From assembly GCA_044871085.1 (NCBI GenBank), contig JBIOZI010000251.1:1-13242 (forward strand): a DNA stretch of 13,242 bases, written 5' to 3'. Below the pieces are notes generated by a model. The model saw only the letters and a list, made by a program, of their open reading frames with translations, had not been told where the DNA came from and made no database searches. The translations under genes were made by a program, and so were the position numbers. Source of the stretch: CADEED01 sp044871085 (GTDB lineage: Bacteria > Pseudomonadota > Gammaproteobacteria > Steroidobacterales > Steroidobacteraceae). Of the stretch, positions 6,556 to 12,847 are shown in pieces. Each line of letters begins with the position of its first letter. The first letter of the stretch is position 1.

Positions 6556-7608
6556 ATGCGTTCAACTGCGGGCAGAACTTTTCTGAAATCGACAATCGGG
6601 GCGGTTGCCGCGCTCATCGTCGGTACCGCGGCGATGGCCGCGGACATCTCAGGCGCGGGGGCCACTTTTCCGTATCCCGTCTATTCGAAATGGGCGGACG
6701 CGTACAAGAAGCAGACCGGTGTCGGTCTCAACTACCAGTCGATCGGCTCGGGCGGCGGTATCAAGCAGATCAAGGCGAAGACCGTGACGTTCGGCGCTTC
6801 CGACATGCCGCTCAAACCCGAAGATCTTGAATCCTCGGGGCTCGTGCAGTTTCCGATGATCATCGGCGGAGTCGTCCCGGTGGTGAACATCCCCGGCGTA
6901 TCGGCCGGACAGCTCACCCTCGATGGCGCGACACTGGCATCCATCTACATGGGCGAGATCACCCAGTGGAACGATGCGAAGATCGCGAAGCTCAATCCGA
7001 AGCTCAAGCTGCCGTCGACGGCCATTGCACCCATCTACCGTTCGGACGGTTCCGGCACGAACTTCCTGTTCACGGACTATCTGTCGAAGTCGAGCGCGAA
7101 ATTCAAGGACTCGATAGGCGCAAACTCCTCGGTTCAGTGGCCCGTTGGCATCGGCGCGAAGGGTAACGAGGGCGTCGCCAACATGACGACGCAGACGGGT
7201 GGCGCCATCGGCTACGTCGAGTACGCTTATGCCAAGCAGAACAAGATGGCCAGCACGCTCGTGATCAACAAAGCGGGCAAGGTTGTCGCGCCCAAGGCCG
7301 AGGCCTTCCAGGCCGCCGCCGGCAGCGCCGACTGGAGCCATGCCCCGGGTTACTACCTGATCCTCACCGATCAACCGGGTCCTTCGAGCTGGCCGATCAC
7401 CGGCGCGAGTTTCATCCTCATGTACAAGGAGCCTTCCGATGCCACCGCAGCGGGTGAGGCCCTCAAATTCTTTGACTGGGCCTACAAGAATGGCGCGGGC
7501 ATGGCCTCCGAGCTCGACTACGTACCGCTTCCGGATTCGCTGATCAAGCAGGTCCGCACCACCTGGAAATCCTCGATCAAGGGCGCGCCCGCGATGGCGA
7601 TGAACTGA
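6556..7608 (+). CDS. pstS: Phosphate ABC transporter, periplasmic phosphate-binding protein
   Basis: This 350-residue periplasmic protein captures phosphate for the PstCAB transporter. The signal peptide ends at AMA (cleavage after about residue 28). The mature protein starts ADISGAGATFPYPVYSKWADAY, which is diagnostic for PstS. Ligand-site segments are visible: SGAGATFP (32-39), SIGSGGG (62-68), FGASDMPL with Asp83 (79-86), and YRSDGSGTNF (161-170), which carries the Arg/Asp/Ser/Gly cluster that contacts phosphate. The ribosome site GGAGG (6543-6547) is strong and well spaced. It follows the porin gene by 25 bases and is followed by a strong terminator before pstC, so it is likely expressed above the membrane subunits. 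The assignment is secure. Confidence 0.97.
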   Translation: MRSTAGRTFLKSTIGAVAALIVGTAAMAADISGAGATFPYPVYSKWADAYKKQTGVGLNYQSIGSGGGIKQIKAKTVTFGASDMPLKPEDLESSGLVQFPMIIGGVVPVVNIPGVSAGQLTLDGATLASIYMGEITQWNDAKIAKLNPKLKLPSTAIAPIYRSDGSGTNFLFTDYLSKSSAKFKDSIGANSSVQWPVGIGAKGNEGVANMTTQTGGAIGYVEYAYAKQNKMASTLVINKAGKVVAPKAEAFQAAAGSADWSHAPGYYLILTDQPGPSSWPITGASFILMYKEPSDATAAGEALKFFDWAYKNGAGMASELDYVPLPDSLIKQVRTTWKSSIKGAPAMAMN

Positions 7609-7662
7609 TCCCGCAGCGTCCACGCACCGTCGCCGGTTGCCTCCGGTGTGACGATGCGGAAC

Positions 7663-7696
7663 CGGCCGCCCTCGCGTCGCGGGGGCGGCCGTTTTT
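7663..7696 (+). terminator. Strong intrinsic terminator between pstS and pstC
   Basis: A perfect 9-bp GC stem, CGGCCGCCC (7663-7671) paired with GGGCGGCCG (7683-7691), has an 11-base loop and is followed by TTTTT (7692-7696). The T run ends only 10 bases before the pstC ATG. It probably works as a leaky terminator, giving much pstS message and less pstCAB-phoU message. Confidence 0.85.
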
Positions 7697-7706
7697 CGAG
7701 AGACCC

Positions 7707-8687
7707 ATGCTTGAAGCAATCCCGCGACGAATTCAACTGAGCGAATCGCGCATTGCGCGCGAGCGCGGCATCGAGCGCATCTTTCGCAACCTGACGTTCG
7801 TCGCGGCCGTGCTCGTGCTGCTGATGCTCGGCGGAGTCACGCTGACCCTGATCCACGGCGGCTGGCCGGCGCTCGCGCATTTCAAGCTGGACTTCCTGAC
7901 CACCGAGATCTGGAATCCGGTCACCGAAAAATTCGGCGCACTCGCTCCGATCTACGGAACCGTCGTTACTTCGCTCATCGCAATGGCGATTGCGATCCCG
8001 TTGAGCTTTGGTGTCGCGATATTCCTCACCGAGCTGGCGCCCAGCTGGTTGCGGCGCCCGGTAGGGGTGGCAATCGAACTTCTCGCCGGCGTGCCGAGCA
8101 TCATCTACGGCATATGGGGCCTGTTCGTGCTCGCGCCACTCCTACAGCAGCACATGCAGCCTTGGCTCATCGGCCATCTCGGACCGGTGCCCCTGATCGG
8201 AGCCCTGTTCAAGGGGCCGCCCTTTGGGATCGGCATCCTCACCGCCGGACTAGTCCTTTCGATCATGGTGCTGCCGTTCATCGCCTCCGTGATGCGCGAC
8301 GTGTTCGAGACCGTGCCCGACGTGCTCAAGGAGTCGGCATACGGACTCGGGGCCACGCGATGGGAGGTCATCTGGAAAGTCGTGGTGCCTTATACGCGTG
8401 CGGGCACGATCGGCGGCATCATGCTTGGGTTAGGGCGCGCGCTCGGCGAGACGATGGCCGTGACGTTCGTCATTGGCAATGCGCATCGCATCGGCTCATC
8501 GCTGCTCGCCCCGGGGACCACCATTTCCGCTGCCATTGCCAACGAGTTCACCGAGGCGGTGGGCGACTTGTACACATCGTCGCTGGTGGCTCTCGGCGTG
8601 CTTCTCTTCATCATCACCTTCGTGGTGATTGCAATCGCGCGCCTCATGTTGATGCGCCTAAACCGCAAAGCGTTGTCGACCGTATGA
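7707..8687 (+). CDS. pstC: Phosphate ABC transporter permease PstC
   Basis: This 326-residue inner-membrane permease forms the phosphate channel together with PstA. It has a cytoplasmic N-terminus, a first helix at about 31-49, and a periplasmic segment typical of PstC before the core. The core helices lie at about 80-107, 122-146, 173-195, 233-255 and 292-315. The EAA-type coupling loop that contacts PstB is ESAYGLGATRWEVIWKVVVP (209-228), followed by LGRALGETMAV. The ATG at 7707 has only a weak purine-rich site (GAGAGA) and lies just after the intercistronic terminator. The stop overlaps the pstA start as ATGA (8684-8687). Family and order (pstS-C-A-B-phoU) are unambiguous. Confidence 0.96.
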   Translation: MLEAIPRRIQLSESRIARERGIERIFRNLTFVAAVLVLLMLGGVTLTLIHGGWPALAHFKLDFLTTEIWNPVTEKFGALAPIYGTVVTSLIAMAIAIPLSFGVAIFLTELAPSWLRRPVGVAIELLAGVPSIIYGIWGLFVLAPLLQQHMQPWLIGHLGPVPLIGALFKGPPFGIGILTAGLVLSIMVLPFIASVMRDVFETVPDVLKESAYGLGATRWEVIWKVVVPYTRAGTIGGIMLGLGRALGETMAVTFVIGNAHRIGSSLLAPGTTISAAIANEFTEAVGDLYTSSLVALGVLLFIITFVVIAIARLMLMRLNRKALSTV

Positions 8688-9526
8688 ATCGCCTGCGGCG
8701 CCGCAAGTTGATGAGCAGTCTGGCGCTTGCCTTCGCCGGAGTGGCGACTGTCGTCGGTCTTTTCTTCCTCGCTGTGATCTTGTGGACACTGGTCAGCCGC
8801 GGCTTGCATGGACTCTCCACCGCGACGTTTACCCAGATGACCCCGCCGCCCGGAAACGCGGGCGGGCTGCTCAACGCCATCTATGGCAGCCTGCTGATGA
8901 CGGGCATTGGACTTGCGATCGGTGCGCCCGTGGGCATCCTTGCGGGAACTTACCTCGCCGAATACGGACGCGGCACGAAGCTCGCCACCGTCGTCCGCTT
9001 TGTCAATGACGTGCTTCTATCCGCGCCGTCGATCATCGTCGGGCTCTTTGTCTACGAGCTGATGGTCGTTCGCATGGGTCACTTCTCGGCGATTGCCGGT
9101 GCCGTGGCACTTGCCGTGATTGCGATCCCGGTAACCGTGCGCACGACGGAGGACATGCTGAACTTGATCCCGCAGGGCATGAAGGACGCCTCCACTGCGC
9201 TCGGTGTGCACCACTGGCGCACAGTGACGAGCGTGATCTATCCCGCGGCGCGCAGCGGCATCGTCACCGGACTGCTGCTCGCTGTCGCGCGCATCAGCGG
9301 TGAAACCGCGCCGCTATTGTTCACCGCGCTCAATAACCAGTTCTGGAGCAACGATCTCAATGCGCCCATGGCCAACCTGCCCGTGGTCATCTTCCAATTT
9401 GCGCTGAGTCCCTACGAGGACTGGCAGAGTCTCGCCTGGACCGGCGCGCTCATCATCACAATCGCCATTCTTCTGCTGAGCATCGCGGCGCGCAGCATCG
9501 TCGCCATGGCGAAGGGTCCCCGATGA
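8684..9526 (+). CDS. pstA: Phosphate ABC transporter permease PstA
   Basis: This 280-residue inner-membrane permease is the partner of PstC. Membrane helices are visible at about 12-36, 66-92, 105-130, 134-152, 190-206 and 253-270. The coupling loop DASTALGVHHWRTVTSVIYP (168-187) is followed by ARISGETAPLLFTALNNQFW, a hallmark of PstA. The frame stays open upstream to 8114, but that part is a shadow of pstC. The true start is the ATG at 8684, which overlaps the pstC stop by 4 bases and gives the usual PstA length and a basic N-terminus (MNRLRRRK). The stop overlaps the pstB start as ATGA (9523-9526), so the subunits are translationally coupled. Confidence 0.96.
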   Translation: MNRLRRRKLMSSLALAFAGVATVVGLFFLAVILWTLVSRGLHGLSTATFTQMTPPPGNAGGLLNAIYGSLLMTGIGLAIGAPVGILAGTYLAEYGRGTKLATVVRFVNDVLLSAPSIIVGLFVYELMVVRMGHFSAIAGAVALAVIAIPVTVRTTEDMLNLIPQGMKDASTALGVHHWRTVTSVIYPAARSGIVTGLLLAVARISGETAPLLFTALNNQFWSNDLNAPMANLPVVIFQFALSPYEDWQSLAWTGALIITIAILLLSIAARSIVAMAKGPR

Positions 9527-10344
9527 ACGAAGCTTCGACCGTCGAGCGCGTCGCGATGTTCGTGCGCGGACGCGATGACGATGAGGCGCCAGGGATCAAA
9601 GTCGAGATCCGCAACCTCGACTTCTTCTATGGTGCCCAACAGTCGCTGAAGAACGTCAGCCTGCAACTGCCCAACAAGCGCATCACCGCTTTCATCGGAC
9701 CCTCCGGGTGTGGAAAGTCCACTCTGTTGCGTACCCTCAATCGGATGTATGCGCTCTATCCGGGTCAGCGGGCGACCGGTGAGATTCTGCTCGACGGTGA
9801 GAACATTCTTGCACCCACCGTCGATGTGACCGAGCTGCGGTATCGCGTCGGAATGGTGTTTCAAAAGCCGACCCCCTTTCCCATGTCGGTTTCCGAGAAC
9901 GTCGCGTTTGGAATCCGCCTCGCCGGCGGGAAATCTGCCAGTGAGATCAAGGATCGCATCGAGGCCGCGCTCAAAGAGGCCGCACTGTGGGAAGAGGTCA
10001 AAGACAAGCTATCGGAGGACGGCCGCTCGCTCTCCGGTGGGCAGCAGCAGCGTCTGTGCGTTGCGCGCACGATTGCGTTGCAGCCTGAAGTAGTGCTGCT
10101 CGATGAGCCGACAGCGGCACTCGATCCGATCTCCACACTGCGTGTTGAAGAAACGCTGCAAGCGCTGCGAGAGAAGTACTGCATCGCCATCGTGACCCAC
10201 AATCTCCAGCAAGCGGCGCGGATCTCCGACTACACCGCGTTCATGTACCTGGGCGAGCTGATCGAGGTCGGCGCCACTGCGCAGATCTTCACGTCGGCGC
10301 GCCAGAAGCGTACCGACGACTACATCACCGGACGATTCGGTTGA
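9523..10344 (+). CDS. pstB: Phosphate ABC transporter ATPase PstB
   Basis: This 273-residue cytoplasmic ATPase drives PstCA. Motifs are complete: Walker A GPSGCGKST (59-67), Q-loop Gln114 in MVFQKPTPFP, signature LSGGQQQRLCVAR (170-182), Walker B VVLLDEP (190-196), the D-loop and LDPISTLRVEE typical of PstB, and the switch His226 in VTHNLQQA. The N-terminus carries an acidic extension of about 22 residues (MNEASTVERV and on) before the core; a later start is possible but would break the ATGA coupling with pstA. Its stop TGA overlaps the TTG start of phoU. The assignment is secure. Confidence 0.97.
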   Translation: MNEASTVERVAMFVRGRDDDEAPGIKVEIRNLDFFYGAQQSLKNVSLQLPNKRITAFIGPSGCGKSTLLRTLNRMYALYPGQRATGEILLDGENILAPTVDVTELRYRVGMVFQKPTPFPMSVSENVAFGIRLAGGKSASEIKDRIEAALKEAALWEEVKDKLSEDGRSLSGGQQQRLCVARTIALQPEVVLLDEPTAALDPISTLRVEETLQALREKYCIAIVTHNLQQAARISDYTAFMYLGELIEVGATAQIFTSARQKRTDDYITGRFG

Positions 10345-10979
10345 AGCCTCTCGAGGGGCACATCAGCCGCGAGTTTGACGGAGCGCTGAGCGCCCTCCAT
10401 CTGAAAATAGTCGAAATGGGTGGCTTGGCACTCGACCAGCTGCGGTCGGCGCTCCGGGCCTATGCAGACTGGAACCGCTCCGAAGCCCGGTCCGTGTTCG
10501 ATCGGGAACGAGCGCTGAATGCCTATGACCATGCGCTCGATGAGCAGCAACTGGGGTTGCTGGCGCGCCGCTCGCCCGTGGCGTCCGACCTGCGCCGCAT
10601 CATTTCCTTCTCGAAAGCCGTGAGCGAGCTCGAACGCGTGGGAGACGAAGCCAAGAAGATCGCCCGCGTCGTCAGCGAAGAGGAGCCGCCGGCCGCGGAG
10701 GTAGTGCGCGACGTGCTCGACCTCGGCCGGCACGCGGAGTCATTGCTTCAGCGTGCGCTCATAGCCTTCGACGAGCTTGATTCTGCGAGCGCGTTCGACA
10801 TCGTCGCCGCGGACAAGATTCTCGATCGCGAATATGACGCTGCGATGGCACGCCTCGTCGCACGCGCCGCGCCGGATTCAGACCACATTCGCCTGGCCGT
10901 GCGCGCGGCCTTCGTGCTCAAGTCGCTCGAGCGGATCGGGGATCACGCGCGCAACCTCGCGCGACTGCTGCAGGGATGA
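10341..10979 (+). CDS. phoU: Phosphate transport regulator PhoU
   Basis: This 212-residue cytoplasmic all-helical protein links PstSCAB activity to PhoR/PhoB signalling and limits phosphate uptake. It has the two-repeat PhoU layout. Repeat 1 carries SELERVGDEAKKIARV (95-110) and repeat 2 carries SLERIGDHARNLARLL (195-210); the conserved E..GD acidic residues form the metal-binding faces. The N-terminus HISREFDGALSALH (7-20) aligns with the usual family start, so the TTG at 10341 is the best start even though it is not ATG. It overlaps the pstB stop as TTGA. It is slightly shorter than the common 220-240 residues. No phoB or phoR follows, so those genes must lie elsewhere. Confidence 0.95.
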   Translation: MKPLEGHISREFDGALSALHLKIVEMGGLALDQLRSALRAYADWNRSEARSVFDRERALNAYDHALDEQQLGLLARRSPVASDLRRIISFSKAVSELERVGDEAKKIARVVSEEEPPAAEVVRDVLDLGRHAESLLQRALIAFDELDSASAFDIVAADKILDREYDAAMARLVARAAPDSDHIRLAVRAAFVLKSLERIGDHARNLARLLQG

Positions 10980-11302
10980 GGACGCAATGCCGCGCTGCGG
11001 TGAACGTGTGCCCGTCGGTCCCGGCCTATAGAGAGGTTGCCGAGGGGCCGGCAAGACCTTGTAGCCATTACAACCCTGGTCCATTCGAAAGGCTCCGTCT
11101 CTGGGCAAGGACTCGCGCCCGGATTCGAGCAAGAGACCGATCGATAGATGCCAGATCAAGTGGTCACTAGTCTGCGGTCGTGCTAAAAAAGCAGTCATTG
11201 GAGCGGCCGAAATGGCGATTTCATGCGAGGTATTTCCTGAGGTATGGATATTCAGGAATATTCGGAAAGGGCTAAAAAACAAGCACCTTTGAAGCTGGTA
11301 TG
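10980..11302. other. Non-coding stretch downstream of phoU
   Basis: No credible gene is visible in these roughly 320 bases. Short inverted repeats occur: CCGGCC/GGCCGG (11021-11026, 11046-11051), TTGTA-GCCAT-TACAA (11059-11073), and TTCCTGA/TCAGGAA (11234-11240, 11252-11258, 11-base loop). None is followed by a T run, so I cannot point to the phoU operon terminator. The stretch leads into the tRNA-end copy at 11303. Confidence 0.5.
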
Positions 11303-11320
11303 AATCCCTCTCTCCCGCCA
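11303..11320 (+). repeat. tRNA 3'-end fragment copy 1 (tRNA-Ser-like), possible attachment site
   Basis: AATCCCTCTCTCCCGCCA reads like the 3' half of a T-arm plus acceptor stem and CCA end of a serine-type tRNA. Upstream bases GGTATG are a damaged version of GGTTCG. No tRNA body is present upstream. A near copy ends at 11517. Integrases commonly recreate such tRNA 3' ends at island borders, so this may be a remnant att site. That origin is inferred. Confidence 0.45.
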
Positions 11321-11325
11321 GATTT

Positions 11326-11494
11326 CACCGCGAGCACGCAACGAAGCACGTCGCTATCTGCTCGCGGTGCCCAGCCAGGGATTCGAACCCGAGAAAGTAA
11401 AACAAGTTGGGTTCGACAACTTTGCGGTGCAAAGTTGGACGCACGCAGTGCGTTCCCGAGCGGAAGCGAGGGACGAGCCGCCGTCCCCGGCGGC
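11326..11494. repeat. Cluster of consecutive perfect hairpins of unknown function
   Basis: The segment folds on paper into a row of stems. These are an 11-bp inverted repeat CACCGCGAGCA/TGCTCGCGGTG (11326-11336, 11359-11369, 22-base loop), then CAACTTTGC-GGT-GCAAAGTTG (11417-11437, 9 bp), then ACGCAC-GCA-GTGCGT (11439-11453, 6 bp). They are followed by a weaker TCCC/GGGA stem (11454-11473) and GCCGCCG-TCCC-CGGCGGC (11477-11494, 7 bp). On the minus strand, 11378-11390 reads GGGTTCGAATCCC, the T-loop sequence of a tRNA. No protein family is recognisable in any frame. It could be a REP-like repeat, a structured RNA or a recombination site. Confidence 0.5.
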
Positions 11495-11498
11495 GAGC

Positions 11499-11517
11499 AA
11501 TCCCTCTCTCTCCGCCA
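11499..11517 (+). repeat. tRNA 3'-end fragment copy 2 (tRNA-Ser-like), possible attachment site
   Basis: AATCCCTCTCTCTCCGCCA is the better preserved of two tRNA 3'-end copies; it differs from the one at 11303 by one inserted T. It has no tRNA body upstream and abuts the hairpin cluster. Together the two copies bracket about 180 bases in direct orientation, as expected for borders of a small or decayed integrative element. Confidence 0.45.
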
Positions 11518-11530
11518 ATTACTTTTCTCA

Positions 11531-11545
11531 CGGCATCTCATGCCG
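11531..11545. repeat. Short perfect hairpin CGGCAT-CTC-ATGCCG
   Basis: A 6-bp perfect stem with a 3-base loop lies between tRNA-end copy 2 and the terminator-like hairpin. The surrounding 90 bases repeat TCTCA-like pentamers (for example at 11526, 11536, 11546 and 11573), which is unlike the rest of the window. Confidence 0.4.
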
Positions 11546-11552
11546 TCTCAGT

Positions 11553-11589
11553 AACGCTGAAAATCGGGCGATTCTCAGCGTTTTAGTTT
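11553..11589 (+). terminator. Terminator-like hairpin downstream of the tRNA-end block
   Basis: AACGCTGA (11553-11560) pairs perfectly with TCAGCGTT (11575-11582). The stem continues inward through 4 more pairs after one mismatch, to a GGGC loop, and is followed by TTTAGTTT. It could end transcription of the lost element or read-through from the phoU side. Confidence 0.5.
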
Positions 11590-11643
11590 CTCACCTCGTC
11601 TCGTACCTTCTCACGCAGCCTCACTCGCACGGAGGTACTTCCA

Positions 11644-12483
11644 GGTTCTGGTGCATTGGCGGAAGTAGGGGAGGTTCATGCAATTTAAAGGAGGCATGAA
11701 TGACTCAGCCAATCGAACGCGACCCGATTTACCGAGGCCGGCGGTTCCAGAACGAAACCATTGAGCTTTGCGTCCGCTGGTACATCACCTACCGGTTGAG
11801 CTATCGCGACCTGGCCGCGATGATGGCCGAGCGCGGCGTGGTCGTGTCGCACACGACGATCATGCGTTGGGTCCTCCGCTACGTGCCGGAGTACGAGGAG
11901 CGATGGGATCGCTTTGCAAGGCCGGTGAATTCCTCCTGGCGCATGGACGAGACCGCGATCCGCGTTCGCGGCAAATCGGCATGTCTTTATCGAGCCGTTG
12001 ACAAGCACGGAAAGTCGGTCGACTCACTGTTGCGAGAGGATCGCGGAATCGATGCCGCGCAGGCCTTTTTCCGCAAGGCGGTCACTACCCAACAGTCGAC
12101 ATGGCCACGGAAAGTTGCTCTCGACGGGCACGCCGCGAGTCACAGGGCAGTTCGCCTGCTGTGCGACGAAGACCCGAGATGGAAATCGGTACTCGTACGC
12201 AGCTGCCGCTATCTCAACAACGTTGTCGAGTGAGACCATCGCGCGATCAAACGCCGCTGCGCATCAATGTTGGGCCTCAAGTCATTTGAAACCGCCGCCA
12301 CTACGCTTGCTGGCATCGAACTCGCGCACCGTATACACAAAGGGCAGTTCAACATTGGAGGCGATCGACCACCCCGGTGCTCGTCGTTGAGGTCTCTCTG
12401 GGATCGGGCTTTGGAGAGGTCACCGTCATGCAATCAACCGCGGACCCATTTTCCGGCCGCCCGACCGCCAATGCACCAGAACT
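11644..12483 (+). mobile_element. IS6-family insertion sequence (about 840 bp), apparently inactivated
   Basis: The left end GTTCTGGTGCATTGGCGG (11645-11662) is repeated as a perfect 18-bp inverted copy at the right end (12465-12482). The outermost base pair (11644 G, 12483 T) no longer matches. The GGTTCTG-type start resembles IS6-family ends, and the only gene inside encodes an IS6-type transposase. The 8 bases outside each end (tacttcca and cgcgcctg) do not match, so no target duplication remains. The length is normal for the family. Confidence 0.85.
11700..12413 (+). pseudogene. IS6-family DDE transposase, interrupted by an in-frame stop
   Basis: The first 177 codons give an IS6-type transposase: an N-terminal helix-turn-helix region (ELCVRWYITYRLSYRDLAAM), catalytic Asp83 in RMDETAIRVRGK, and second Asp142 in VALDGHAASHRA. 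The catalytic Glu177 follows in YLNNVVE, giving the DD(34)E spacing. The very next codon (12231-12233) is TGA. The same frame then continues with family-typical DHRAIKRR, MLGLKSFETAATTLAGIELA, HRIHKGQF and SLRSLWDRAL, for about 238 codons in all, the usual length. A C-to-T change in a CGA codon would explain the stop. After the homology ends near 12413 the frame stays open past the right inverted repeat to 12521, so the natural stop also seems lost. Ribosome site AAGGAGG (11688-11694) remains. A 177-residue product would lack the C-terminal part and is probably inactive. Confidence 0.88.
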
Positions 12484-12847
12484 CGCGCCTGCGGATTCGG
12501 TCATCGACCTGGGGAGACTAGTTCAACAAACGGCGTTAGCTCTAGCCCATCGGCACCGTGACAATCAGGCCCTGGCGCCCTGACTCACACCAATCGGCCT
12601 CCGGAGAAACCGGTGCGGTTCACCGTACGCGGGAGCTCGAGTGAATGTCGGTCCTCATTTGTGCTTCGATCACCGATGCCGGTAAGGGCAGCGCGCATGC
12701 CGATCACCTTGATCGTACCTGGTAATCTAACAATCGTATGATGTTGACTTACGTGCGCAAGCAGCGTGGCACGATTCGCAGCCGCGCTTAGCGGCATGCG
12801 GGGTAGTACGTACTCATCGAGACGCCCGGCACTGCTATCTTGGTCGC
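12484..12847. other. Non-coding stretch between IS and cytochrome c gene
   Basis: No gene is convincing in these 364 bases. Small stems occur at CGGTG-CGGTT-CACCG (about 12611-12625) and GCCGC-GCTTA-GCGGC (12781-12795). A 10-bp palindrome, AGTACGTACT (12805-12814), lies 33 bases before the cytochrome start and is a possible operator; its TACG core is shared with the boxes ahead of the porin gene. No clear promoter or strong ribosome site can be assigned. Confidence 0.45.

Noticed and set aside
6649..7719. Long minus-strand open frame (356 codons) opposite pstS
   Set aside because: It is antisense to a certain gene, covers its terminator, and shows Arg/His-rich composition typical of shadows.
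8114..8683. Upstream open extension of the pstA frame (190 codons)
   Set aside because: It lies wholly inside pstC, has Arg/His-rich low-quality sequence, and the ATG at 8684 gives the normal PstA length with a 4-base overlap.
11366..11400. Possible minus-strand tRNA gene because of GGGTTCGAATCCC
   Set aside because: Only a T-loop-like segment is present; the T-stem pairs poorly and no anticodon arm or matching 5' acceptor can be found.
11300..11699. Several open frames (84-110 codons) across the hairpin/tRNA-end block
   Set aside because: They run through hairpins and tRNA-end fragments, lack ribosome sites and family features, and overlap each other on both strands; the DNA looks like a repeat, not a gene.
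12377..12583. Open frame of 68 codons across the right IS end
   Set aside because: It crosses the IS inverted repeat, is in a different frame from the transposase and matches nothing I recognise.
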